Positions 18,391 through 28,124 of a stretch of 64,000 nt of DNA are shown here, piece by piece (position 1 is the stretch's first letter; each line of letters opens with the position of its first letter). The stretch spans positions 62,001 to 126,000 of the forward strand of contig JADJDQ010000021.1 of the NCBI GenBank assembly GCA_016702605.1, given 5' to 3'. A program made the position numbers and the translations under genes. Below the pieces are notes generated by a model. It did not search any database and was not told where the DNA came from. It worked only from the letters and a program-made list of their open reading frames with translations. The DNA is from Candidatus Intricatilinea gracilis (GTDB taxonomy: Bacteria; Pseudomonadota; Gammaproteobacteria; Burkholderiales; Burkholderiaceae_C).

Positions 18391-18475
18391 GGGTGTCGAT
18401 CGGGCGCAGTCGCCGCGTCGGTTGCACCGGCAGGTGTGGACATGGCTGCGCCGGCGGTCAGGCGAGTCAAAGGTG

Positions 18476-19756
18476 TCACTGCCGCACTTCGCCTTGGCCG
18501 AGCACCACGTATTTCAGCGACGTCAGGCCTTCCAGCCCGACCGGCCCGCGAGCGTGGAACTTGTCGGTGCTGATGCCGATCTCGGCGCCCAGGCCGTATT
18601 CGAAGCCGTCGGCAAACCGGGTGCTGGCATTGACCATGACGCTGGCCGAATCGACCTCGCGCAGGAAACGCATCGCCGACGGATGGTCGGTGGTGAGGAT
18701 GGCGTCGGTGTGGTGCGAGCCGTAACGATTGATGTGGGCGATGGCCTCGTCCAGGCTGGCCACCACCTTGATGCTGATGATGGGCGCCAGGTATTCCTCC
18801 GACCAGTCGGCTTCGCTCGCGTCGCCGATCTGGGCGCCGGACACGCCGGCGAGGACGGCCTTGGCGGCGGGGTCGCAGCGCATCTCCACACCCTTGGCGG
18901 CAAACACCGCGCCGATGGCCGGCAGAAACGCTGCGGCCTGATCGGCATGCACCAGTAGCGACTCGGTCGCATTGCACGGGCTGTACTTCTGCGTCTTGGC
19001 GTTGTCGGTGACCTTGAGCGCCAGTTCCAGGTCGACACGTGCGTCGACATAGGTGTGGCAGTTGCCGTCCAGGTGTTTGATGACCGGCACCCGCGCCTCG
19101 GCCGAGATGCGTTCGATGAGCGACTTGCCGCCGCGCGGAATGATCACGTCGACCGATTCGGGCATGGTGATGAGCCGGCCCACCGCGGCGCGATCGGTCG
19201 TCTCGACCAGTTGCACCGCCGCCTCGGGCAGGCCGGCGCCAAGCAGGGCGCGCTGCACCAGTTTCCACAACGCCAGGTTCGACTGCAGCGCCTCCGAGCC
19301 GCCGCGCAGGATGCAGGCGTTGCCACTCTTGATGGCGAGCGACGCCGCCTCGATCGTCACGTTGGGCCGGCTCTCGTAGATCATGCCGAACACGCCCAGC
19401 GGCACCCGCATCTGCCCCACGCTGATGCCGCTCGGGCGCCTGCGCAGGTGCACGATCTCGCCGATCGGGTCGGGCATGCCGGCCAGTTGTTCGCAGCCTT
19501 CGGCCACGGTAGTGATGGTCTTGGCGTCGAGTTTCAGGCGATCCAGCATCGGCCCGGCCAGGCCGGCGATACGCGCGGCGACCAGGTCGAGTTCGTTGGC
19601 CGATTGCAGCGCGGCAGCCTCAGTGCGCAGCAGTTCGGCCAGACCGATCAGCGCGTCGTTGCGCTCGGCCGTGGACGCAGCGGCCATACGCGTCGAAGCG
19701 GCGCGGGCCAATGCGCCGAGATGGGCCATGTAGGCGGGAATGTCGTGCACAGTCAT
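18476..19756 (-). CDS. proA: Glutamate-5-semialdehyde dehydrogenase (gamma-glutamyl phosphate reductase) ProA
   Basis: A 426-residue NADPH-dependent enzyme of the aldehyde-dehydrogenase superfamily (E. coli ProA is 417). It reduces gamma-glutamyl phosphate to glutamate-5-semialdehyde in proline synthesis. Visible signatures are PLGVFGMIYESRPNVTIEAA, KSGNACILRGGSEA, IPRGGKSLIERI and HLDGNCHTYVD; the catalytic cysteine lies in SPCNATESLL (near residue 260). The C-terminus has GAEIGISTDKFHARGPVGLE. The start at 19756 gives MTVHDIPAYM; a further ATG nine codons on is a possible alternative. proB is not adjacent. Confidence 0.95.
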   Translation of the reverse strand: MTVHDIPAYMAHLGALARAASTRMAAASTAERNDALIGLAELLRTEAAALQSANELDLVAARIAGLAGPMLDRLKLDAKTITTVAEGCEQLAGMPDPIGEIVHLRRRPSGISVGQMRVPLGVFGMIYESRPNVTIEAASLAIKSGNACILRGGSEALQSNLALWKLVQRALLGAGLPEAAVQLVETTDRAAVGRLITMPESVDVIIPRGGKSLIERISAEARVPVIKHLDGNCHTYVDARVDLELALKVTDNAKTQKYSPCNATESLLVHADQAAAFLPAIGAVFAAKGVEMRCDPAAKAVLAGVSGAQIGDASEADWSEEYLAPIISIKVVASLDEAIAHINRYGSHHTDAILTTDHPSAMRFLREVDSASVMVNASTRFADGFEYGLGAEIGISTDKFHARGPVGLEGLTSLKYVVLGQGEVRQ

Positions 19757-19788
19757 GGCCACGATTGTCGCAGCGGCTCGCCGCGACG

Positions 19789-20805
19789 TCAGCCTTCGAA
19801 ACCCTTCGGGTTGCGGCTCTGCCAGCGCCACGAGTCGGCGCACATGGCGTCGAGGTCACGCTTGGCCGACCAGCCGAGCAGGCTGCGCGCCAGGGCAGGG
19901 TCGGCGTAACAAGAGGCCACGTCGCCGGGGCGGCGCGGCACGATGCGGTAGGGCACGGGTTTGCCGCTGGCACGCTCGAAGGCCTTGACCACGTCGATCA
20001 CGCTGTAGCCCTGGCCGGTACCGAGATTGACGGTGAGCGAGTCACCACCACCCAGCAGGCGGGCCAGCGCCGCGACATGGCCTTCGGCCAGGTCCATCAC
20101 GTGGATGTAGTCGCGCACGCCGGTGCCGTCGGGGGTGTCGTAGTCGCCACCGTAGACCGCCAGTTCGGCGCGTTTGCCCACGGCCACCTGGGCGACGTAG
20201 GGCATCAGGTTGTTGGGCACACCGCGCGGGTCTTCACCGATGTCGCCGCTCGGGTGCGCGCCGACCGGGTTGAAATAGCGCAGGTAGGCGATGCGCCAGC
20301 GCTTGTCGCAGCGTTCGAGTTCACGCAGCAGTTGTTCGCCCAGCAGCTTGGTCAGGCCGTAGGGGTTGGTGGCCGACAGGGCGCAGTGTTCGTCGATCGG
20401 CAGGCGCTCGGGTGATCCGTACACCGTGGCCGACGAACTGAACACCAGCTTGAATACACCCGCGTCGGCCATCGCCTGGCCCACACTGATCAGCCCGCCC
20501 AGGTTGTTGCGGAAATATTCGAGCGGCTTCTCGGCCGATTCGCCCACCGCCTTGTGTGCCGCGAAGTGCACCACCGCGTCGACCTTGTGGGCCTCGATCA
20601 CGGACTTGATGGCGGCGCCGTCGTTGACGTCGGCCTGCACGAAACGAGGTGCCTCACCCAGCAAGGCGGCCAGGCGATCGAGCACCTTGGGTGAGCTGTT
20701 GGCGAAGTTGTCCACGCCGACCACCTGGTGGCCGGCGGCGCGCAGCGCCAGCCAGGTGTGTGAAGCGATATAGCCGGCGGCGCCGGTGAGCAGGATGGTC
20801 GACAT
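19789..20805 (-). CDS. galE: UDP-glucose 4-epimerase GalE
   Basis: A 338-residue short-chain dehydrogenase-type epimerase, the same length as E. coli GalE. The ATG at 20805 follows an AAGGA site. The NAD loop reads TGAAGYIASHT (7-17), where the usual third glycine is alanine. The active-site serine is in SSSATVYG (near 124), and the catalytic pair is Y149/K153 (NPYGLTK). Other signatures are HFAAHKAVGES, RYFNPVGAHPSG, GTGVRDYIHVMDLA and NLGTGQGYSV. It interconverts UDP-glucose and UDP-galactose for polysaccharide synthesis. proA follows 32 bases downstream on the same strand. Confidence 0.95.
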   Translation of the reverse strand: MSTILLTGAAGYIASHTWLALRAAGHQVVGVDNFANSSPKVLDRLAALLGEAPRFVQADVNDGAAIKSVIEAHKVDAVVHFAAHKAVGESAEKPLEYFRNNLGGLISVGQAMADAGVFKLVFSSSATVYGSPERLPIDEHCALSATNPYGLTKLLGEQLLRELERCDKRWRIAYLRYFNPVGAHPSGDIGEDPRGVPNNLMPYVAQVAVGKRAELAVYGGDYDTPDGTGVRDYIHVMDLAEGHVAALARLLGGGDSLTVNLGTGQGYSVIDVVKAFERASGKPVPYRIVPRRPGDVASCYADPALARSLLGWSAKRDLDAMCADSWRWQSRNPKGFEG

Positions 20806-20927
20806 CTGGAATCCTTGCGAAAGAGGGCTGCCCGCAGCTGAGGCGAGAGCCGGTGATTCTGTCAAAGCGGGTGCGGCCGCCTGCTGCCGACTATCCGGCA
20901 AACCCCGGGCAAACGTGAACAGCCACC

Positions 20928-20933
20928 TACAAT
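20928..20933 (+). promoter_or_regulatory. TACAAT -10-like hexamer six bases before ubiJ ATG
   Basis: TACAAT ends 6 bases before the ubiJ ATG, so transcription would begin at or next to the start codon. No ribosome-binding site is visible upstream, which fits a leaderless mRNA. No clear -35 hexamer is present at 16-18 bases. Confidence 0.4.
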
Positions 20934-20939
20934 GAAACG

Positions 20940-21608
20940 ATGTTGAAAGACTTCTCCGCATTGCCGACGCCGCCGGCCCTGAGCGGCTTGCTGCAAGCCC
21001 TGGGCAACGAAACGCTGGCGCGCATCACCCTGCTGATCAATCACGTGATTGCGTCCGAGCCTGCGGCCATGGCCCGGCTGGCCACCCAGGCCGACAAGTC
21101 GGTGCGCGTCGAGTGGCGCGCCTGGCCCGACTTCCTGCCCGGTGGGCTGGCCGCACGTTTGCCGCTGCCCACGCCTGCGACCTGGCGCATCAGCCGCGCT
21201 GGCCTGCTCGATCTCGACCTTACTCCCGCGGTCGACATCGGCTCGGCGGATGACGTCGACACAGCCACGACTACCGATGTCGGCGGTGAACCCGGCCTGA
21301 TCGTCACACTCGACCCGGCCGACCTGGGCCGCTGGCTGCTCGCTGCCGCAGGTGGCCGCCCGCCGATGGAAATTCGCGGTGACGCGGCGCTGGCTGCCGA
21401 GGTCGGCTGGCTGGCCGAGAACCTGCGCTGGGACATCGAGGACGACCTGGCTCGCATCGTCGGTGAACTGCCAGCTCATCAGTTGGCCAAGGCCGCACGA
21501 TGGATGGTCGACGCGGCGCGGCGCCTGGCCGCCACCGGCATGGGTGTGGCGCGCAGCACGGCCGACGGCCTGGCCAGCCTGCGCCCCAATCGCTCTGGCG
21601 GGCAGTGA
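20940..21608 (+). CDS. ubiJ: Ubiquinone biosynthesis accessory factor UbiJ (SCP2-domain protein)
   Basis: A 222-residue protein of the UbiJ/YigP type. The N-terminal part (LQALGNETLARITLLINHVIASEPAAMARLATQADKSV in two stretches) is the SCP2 sterol-carrier-like region. The C-terminal part (AAEVGWLAENLRWDIEDDLARIVGELPAHQLA) is the typical UbiJ helical region. In E. coli UbiJ joins a soluble complex that holds lipophilic intermediates for ring modifications of ubiquinone. It precedes ubiB, as in the ubiE-ubiJ-ubiB order known in proteobacteria. The middle (about 95-120) has an Asp/Thr-rich stretch. It is divergent from galE, with 134 bases between them. Confidence 0.85.
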   Translation: MLKDFSALPTPPALSGLLQALGNETLARITLLINHVIASEPAAMARLATQADKSVRVEWRAWPDFLPGGLAARLPLPTPATWRISRAGLLDLDLTPAVDIGSADDVDTATTTDVGGEPGLIVTLDPADLGRWLLAAAGGRPPMEIRGDAALAAEVGWLAENLRWDIEDDLARIVGELPAHQLAKAARWMVDAARRLAATGMGVARSTADGLASLRPNRSGGQ

Positions 21609-21728
21609 GCTCGGTCCGCGTTTGCCAGGTCTGTGTCTGCCGGGCCTGTGTCCGCCAGGTATATCGCCGGGTAATTGCCTGCCGGTTGCCCGGCACGACG
21701 GCACACGCACCATCCGGCCTGAGTTTGC

Positions 21729-23314
21729 ATGACCAATAGCCTGCGCCTGTTGCGCATCATCTGGGTGCTGTGGCGCCACGGCGTGCTGCGCCTGATGTTC
21801 GAACAGCTGCGCCTGCCGCCGCTGTTGCTGCTGTTTAAGCATGTGGCTGGGCCGCATCGCCACGAGACCTCGCGTGGCGCCCGGTTGCGCACGGCGCTCG
21901 AAGAACTCGGCCCCATCTTCGTCAAGTTCGGCCAGGTGTTGTCGACCCGCCGCGACCTGCTCGCGCCCGATCTGGCCGACGAACTCGCCCTGCTGCAGGA
22001 CCGTGTGCCGCCGTTCCCCAACGCTCTGGCACGGGTGATGATCGAGCGCACGCTGAAGGCGCCGATCGAGGAGGTGTTCGAGCAGTTCGACGCCGAGCCG
22101 ATCGCCAGTGCATCCATCGCGCAGGTCTATTTCGCCCGCCTCAAGCCCCAGCACCACGGCGGTCGCGAGGTGGCGGTCAGGTACTGCGCCCCGGCATGGC
22201 CGAGGTGCTCGAGGCCGACCTGGGCTTGCTGCGCATCGGCGCGCGTTGGCTGGAGCGCATCAGCGCCGACGGCCGCCGTCTGCGCCCGCGCGAGGTGGTG
22301 GCCGAGTTCGACAAATACCTGCACGACGAACTCGACCTGCTGCGCGAGGCTGCCAACTCGACTCAGCTGCGCCGCAACATGGGCGGTCTCGAACTGCTCA
22401 TGATCCCCGAGATGCTCTGGGAGTTCAGCAGCGCCGAGGTGCTGGTGATGGAGCGGATGCACGGTGTGCCGATCAGCCAGATCGAGCGGCTGCGCGAGGC
22501 TGGCGTCGACATGGGCAAGCTGGCGCGCGACGGGGTGACGATCTTCTTCACCCAGGTGTTTCGCGACGGTTTCTTCCACGCCGACATGCACCCGGGCAAC
22601 ATCCAGGTGAGCTTGGCGCAGGCCACCTTCGGGCGATACATCGCGCTGGATTTCGGCATCGTCGGCACACTCGATGCCCGCGACAAGGAATATCTGGCGC
22701 AGAACTTCCTGGCCTTCTTCCGTCGTGACTACCGCCGGGTCGCCGAGTTGCACGTCGAGTCGGGCTGGGTGCCGCCCGACACCCGAGTCGACGAACTCGA
22801 AGGCGCCGTGCGTACGGTGTGTGAGCCGCACTTCGACCGCCCGCTCAAGGACATCTCGCTGGGCCAGGTGCTGATGCGGCTGTTCCAGACCTCGCGCCGT
22901 TTCAATGTCGAGATCCAGCCCCAGCTCGTGCTGCTGCAAAAGACGCTGCTCAACATCGAAGGCCTGGGTCGCCAGCTCGACCCCGAGCTCGACCTCTGGA
23001 AAACCGCCAAGCCGTTTCTCGAGCGCTGGATGAACGAGCAGATCGGCTGGCGCGCCTTGATCAACACCTTCAAGGATGAGGCGCCGCACTACGCCCACAT
23101 GATCCCGCAGCTGCCGCGCCTGCTGCACGACGCACTCAAGCAGCAAGCCTATCCGGCCCACCCGCGTCACACCCAGGACGAGTTGCTGCGAGCCCTGCTG
23201 CGCGAGCAGCGCCGCACCAACCTGATGTTGCAGGGACTGGTCTGGGCTGTGGGCGGATTTGTGATCGGTGCCGCACTCGTCAAGATGATCGGCTGGTGGC
23301 TGGTGCACGGCTGA
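21729..23314 (+). pseudogene. ubiB: UbiB protein kinase-like ubiquinone factor, disrupted by a 1-base deletion as sequenced
   Basis: Two overlapping frames together make one UbiB of about 528 residues. The first (from ATG 21729) covers the N-terminus, the family-defining KFGQVLSTRRDLL, and ASASIAQVYFARLK, then runs into nonsense after REVAV. The second picks up at LRPGMAEVLEADL and runs through DELDLLREAANS, QVFRDGFFHADMHPGNI and DFGIVGTLDARD to two C-terminal membrane segments. The junction reads GCGGTCAGGTACTG at 22174-22187. Adding one A restores GTC-AAG-GTA (VKV), so the lost base is in the codon of a conserved ATP-site lysine. UbiB is a membrane-linked ATPase needed for ubiquinone. Since the rest is perfectly conserved, a sequencing error or very recent mutation is more likely than an old pseudogene. 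A strong terminator follows at 23363. Confidence 0.9.
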
Positions 23315-23362
23315 GCAACTTGCGGCTGGCGCGAAGCTTGCCTCGATAATCACAGCGTTGCA

Positions 23363-23403
23363 GCGTCGACCGCCAAGCTCCGGCGGTCGACGCGCTTGTT
23401 TTT
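23363..23403 (+). terminator. Strong intrinsic terminator after ubiB
   Basis: A perfect 12-bp stem (GCGTCGACCGCC at 23363-23374 pairing with 23382-23393) with a 7-base loop is followed by GCTTGTTTTT. It lies about 50 bases beyond the ubiB stop and separates that unit from the fmdB promoter. Confidence 0.88.
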
Positions 23404-23464
23404 GGTGTTGTCGCCTGCATCTTGGCGGCCTGCCTGCCGGGCGATGGTGGGTCACCCCGGCTTT

Positions 23465-23470
23465 TATAAT
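23465..23470 (+). promoter_or_regulatory. Consensus -10 element (TATAAT) upstream of the FmdB gene
   Basis: A perfect TATAAT stands out in otherwise GC-rich sequence, 26 bases before the ATG at 23497. The -35 at normal spacing (about 23442-23448) is poor. It probably drives the FmdB-DUF502-aspS genes, as no terminator lies between them. Confidence 0.65.
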
Positions 23471-23496
23471 TTGTCGATTGAATCAAGGTCTACCCC

Positions 23497-23886
23497 ATGC
23501 CGATTTATGCCTATCGCTGCAGCAGTTGTGGCCATGCCAAGGACGTGTTGCGCAAGATCTCGGATCCGCCGCTGAGTATTTGCCCCGAGTGCGGCGCCGA
23601 CACCTTCACCAAGCAGGTGACGGCGGCCGGTTTCCAGCTCAAGGGATCGGGCTGGTACGTGACCGACTTCAAGGGCGGCAACGGCGCTGGCAAGACGGCA
23701 CCGGCGGTGGCCGGTGCAGGCGGCGATTCGGCCAGTGGCGACAAGCCGGCAGCCGACAAACCTGCGGCCGACAAGGGCGGCGCAGACAAGGCTGGCAGCG
23801 ACAAGTCCGGTGGTGGTTCGACGCCGGCCGCGGGGGCGAGCAGTGGGTCGTCGTCGTCGACCTCGCCGGCTTCGTCCGGCAGCTGA
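23497..23886 (+). CDS. FmdB family zinc-ribbon protein
   Basis: A 129-residue protein. The first 60 residues are the FmdB/CxxC zinc ribbon: MPIYAYRCSSCGH, with cysteine pairs C8/C11 and C29/C32 (ICPECGAD), and the conserved FQLKGSGWYVTDFK. The remaining 65 residues are a low-complexity tail of Lys/Asp/Ala (DKPAADKPAADKGGADK) and then Ser/Gly/Ala, likely disordered. Its role is unclear; family members are named after a putative regulator of formamidase and often sit beside DUF502 and aspS in betaproteobacteria, as here. An AAGG site precedes the ATG. Confidence 0.9.
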   Translation: MPIYAYRCSSCGHAKDVLRKISDPPLSICPECGADTFTKQVTAAGFQLKGSGWYVTDFKGGNGAGKTAPAVAGAGGDSASGDKPAADKPAADKGGADKAGSDKSGGGSTPAAGASSGSSSSTSPASSGS

Positions 23887-23968
23887 TGTGGCGGCTCGCG
23901 AGCCTGCCATCGATCGATCTTGAAGTTGAGGCCTGCCCGGTTGCCCGGGCGGCGGTCGAAAGAATGAA

Positions 23969-24631
23969 GTGAAAAAGTATCTCGTTGCCGGACTGCTGGT
24001 CTGGTTGCCCGTGAGCATCACCGTGTGGGTGTTGTCGTGGGTGCTGGGCGTCCTCGACTCGGTGTTCCGCAGTGTCATCGGTGGCCTGGGCGCTGTGTTG
24101 CCGGCCAGTGCACAAGGGCTGCTCTCCACCCTCAAGGACATACCTGGCCTGGGCGTGGTGCTGCTGCTGGTGGCGCTGCTGCTCACCGGCGTGTTTGTGG
24201 CCAATTTCGTCGGCCAGTGGTGGATCAGGCAGTGGGACATGCTGCTGTCGCGCATTCCCATCGTCAAGTCGATCTACAACTCGGTCAAGCAGGTCTCGGA
24301 CACCTTGTTCTCGAGCAATGGCCAGGCATTTCGAGAAGCCGTGCTGGTGCAATACCCGCGCGCCGGCAGCTGGACGATTGCCTTCGTCACCGGCCGGCCC
24401 ACCGGCGAGGTGGGTGAACATCTGCCTGCCGATAGCCTGAGCCTGTACGTGCCGACCACGCCGAACCCGACCTCGGGTTTCCTGCTCATGGTGCCTGCCG
24501 GTGAAGTGGTGAGGCTCGACATGAGTGTCGACGAGGCGCTCAAATACATCAAGCCGAAATTGACCGGGCCCGCCGCCTGGCTCGCGGTGGGTCCTGAAGG
24601 CTTGCAAGACAGCCTGCCCAGCGCTTCCTGA
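23969..24631 (+). CDS. DUF502 family inner-membrane protein
   Basis: A 220-residue protein with GTG start at 23969. Two membrane segments lie near residues 4-28 (YLVAGLLVWLPVSITVWVL) and 60-82 (GVVLLLVALLLTGVFVANFV). The soluble part has the family signatures IPIVKSIYNSVKQVSDTLF, AVLVQYPRAGSWTIAFVTG, YVPTTPNPTSGFLLMVP and the C-terminal DMSVDEALKYIKP. No biochemical role is established. It lies between the FmdB gene and aspS, an order common in betaproteobacteria. Confidence 0.9.
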   Translation: MKKYLVAGLLVWLPVSITVWVLSWVLGVLDSVFRSVIGGLGAVLPASAQGLLSTLKDIPGLGVVLLLVALLLTGVFVANFVGQWWIRQWDMLLSRIPIVKSIYNSVKQVSDTLFSSNGQAFREAVLVQYPRAGSWTIAFVTGRPTGEVGEHLPADSLSLYVPTTPNPTSGFLLMVPAGEVVRLDMSVDEALKYIKPKLTGPAAWLAVGPEGLQDSLPSAS

Positions 24632-24703
24632 CCTCGACCGCGGGCGCCGTGTGGTGCCTGCCGGCCCGCTCGCACCTCCTTCCGCTCCTGAAAGAACAAT
24701 CCC

Positions 24704-26491
24704 ATGCGTACCACCTATGCCGGCCTCGTGAGCGAGGCCCTGCTCGGCCAGACCGTCACCCTGATGGGCTGGGCCCACCGTCGCCGCGACCACGGCGGCG
24801 TCATCTTCATCGACCTGCGTGACCGTGAAGGCCTGGTCCAGATCGTCTGCGACCCGGACCGTGCCGAGATGTTCAAGACGGCCGAGATCGTGCGCAACGA
24901 GTTCTGCCTCAAGATCGTCGGCAAGGTGCGCGCGCGCCCCGAAGGCACGACCAACGCCAACCTCGTGAGCGGCAAGGTCGAGGTGCTGTGCCATGAGCTC
25001 GAAGTGCTCAACGCCTCCGTCACGCCGCCCTTCCAGCTCGACGACGAAAACCTCAGCGAGACCACGCGCCTCACGCACCGCGTGCTCGACCTGCGCCGCC
25101 CGCAGATGCAGAAGAACCTCATGCTGCGTTACCGCGTGGCCATGGAGGTGCGCAAGTTTCTCGACGCGAACGGCTTCATCGACATCGAGACGCCCATGCT
25201 CACCAAGAGCACGCCCGAAGGCGCGCGCGACTACCTCGTGCCCAGCCGTGTGCACGACGGCCATTTCTTCGCGCTGCCGCAAAGCCCTCAGCTGTTCAAG
25301 CAGCTGCTGATGGTGGCGGGCTTCGATCGTTACTACCAGATCACCAAGTGTTTCCGCGACGAGGACCTGCGCGCCGATCGCCAGCCCGAGTTCACGCAGA
25401 TCGATATCGAGACCAGCTTCCTGACCGAAGAAGAGATCCGCGGCATGTTCGAAGGCATGATCCGCGAGGTGTTCCGCAAGACGATCGGCGTCGATCTGCC
25501 CGGCTACCCGGTCATGACCTACGCCGACGCCATGTACAAGTACGGCTCCGACAAGCCCGACCTGCGCATCAAGCTGCAGTTCACCGAACTGACCGACGTG
25601 ATGAAGGACGTCGACTTCAAGGTCTTCTCCACGCCCGCGCAGAGCAAGGGCGGGCGAGTGGTGGCCCTGCGCGTGCCAGGCGGCGCCGAGATGAGCCGCG
25701 GCGAGATCGACGGCTACACCGAGTTCGTCAAGATCTACGGCGCCAAGGGCCTGGCGTGGATCAAGGTCAACGACGTGGCCAAGGGCCGCGAAGGCATGCA
25801 AAGCCCGGTCGTCAAGAACCTGCACGACACCGCACTCGCCGAGATCATCGCCCGCACGGGCGTGTGCAATGGCGACCTGATCTTCTTCGGCGCCGACAAG
25901 GCCAAGGTCGTCAACGACGCCATCGGCGCGCTACGCCTGAAGGTGGGCCACAGCGAGTTCGGCAAGAAGAACGGCCTGTTCGAGGACAAGTGGGCGCCGC
26001 TGTGGGTGGTCGACTTCCCGATGTTCGAACACGACGACGAGGAAGACCGCTGGAACGCCGTGCACCACCCGTTCACCGCGCCCAAGGACGGCCACGAGAA
26101 CCTCATGGACACCGACCCGGGCGCCTGCATCGCCAAGGCCTACGACATGGTCCTGAACGGCTGGGAACTCGGCGGTGGCTCGGTGCGTATCCACAAGGCC
26201 GACGTGCAGAGCAAGGTGTTCACGGCCCTGAAGATCAGCAAGGAAGACGCCCAGGTCAAGTTCGGCTTCCTGCTCGACGCCCTGCAATACGGCGCCCCGC
26301 CACACGGCGGTCTGGCTTTCGGTCTGGACCGCATCGTCACCATGATGACCCGCGCCGAATCGATCCGCGACGTCATTGCCTTCCCCAAGACCCAGCGCGC
26401 CCAGTGCCTGCTCACCGGCGCCCCCAGCCTGGTCGACGAGAAGCAGTTGCGTGAACTGCACATCAGGCTGCGCAACACGGCGCAGGCTTGA
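24704..26491 (+). CDS. aspS: Aspartyl-tRNA synthetase AspRS, non-discriminating type
   Basis: A 595-residue class IIb synthetase of bacterial type: an N-terminal OB-fold anticodon domain (1-105), the catalytic core with motif 2 (FRDEDLRADRQPEFTQID), flipping-loop ALPQSPQLFKQ, the bacterial GAD insertion (about 290-420) and motif 3 GLAFGLDRI. It charges tRNA-Asp with aspartate. Residue H30 in HRRRDHGG and a glycine at 81 (ARPEGTTN) are the pattern known for non-discriminating AspRS, such as that of Pseudomonas aeruginosa, whereas E. coli has RRRDLG. So it likely also charges tRNA-Asn, to be amidated by GatCAB. A terminator follows at 26538. Confidence 0.96.
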   Translation: MRTTYAGLVSEALLGQTVTLMGWAHRRRDHGGVIFIDLRDREGLVQIVCDPDRAEMFKTAEIVRNEFCLKIVGKVRARPEGTTNANLVSGKVEVLCHELEVLNASVTPPFQLDDENLSETTRLTHRVLDLRRPQMQKNLMLRYRVAMEVRKFLDANGFIDIETPMLTKSTPEGARDYLVPSRVHDGHFFALPQSPQLFKQLLMVAGFDRYYQITKCFRDEDLRADRQPEFTQIDIETSFLTEEEIRGMFEGMIREVFRKTIGVDLPGYPVMTYADAMYKYGSDKPDLRIKLQFTELTDVMKDVDFKVFSTPAQSKGGRVVALRVPGGAEMSRGEIDGYTEFVKIYGAKGLAWIKVNDVAKGREGMQSPVVKNLHDTALAEIIARTGVCNGDLIFFGADKAKVVNDAIGALRLKVGHSEFGKKNGLFEDKWAPLWVVDFPMFEHDDEEDRWNAVHHPFTAPKDGHENLMDTDPGACIAKAYDMVLNGWELGGGSVRIHKADVQSKVFTALKISKEDAQVKFGFLLDALQYGAPPHGGLAFGLDRIVTMMTRAESIRDVIAFPKTQRAQCLLTGAPSLVDEKQLRELHIRLRNTAQA

Positions 26492-26537
26492 TCGGTCAGT
26501 GAGCTGATGGCTGCAAGGCGTCAGCGGAGATAACAAA

Positions 26538-26564
26538 GGGCGCGGCGTGGACCGCGCCTTTTTT
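26538..26564 (+). terminator. Intrinsic terminator after aspS
   Basis: A 7- to 8-bp GC-rich stem (GGCGCGG at 26539-26545 pairing with CCGCGCC at 26552-26558), a six-base loop and a run of six T at 26559-26564 lie 47 bases after the aspS stop. Confidence 0.85.
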
Positions 26565-26636
26565 CTGGCTGATCGGATAACCACCCAGCGAGTGGTTGCT
26601 TGCTGCACCCCGGCATGGACCTGGCGCAGCCGCTCC

Positions 26637-28058
<1,422 letters not shown>

Positions 28059-28124
28059 GCGGTGCTCCGCAGCCTTGGAGCCGCCATTCTGGCGGCTGCG
28101 CGCGCCCTGCCGTCAGCGCCGGGT

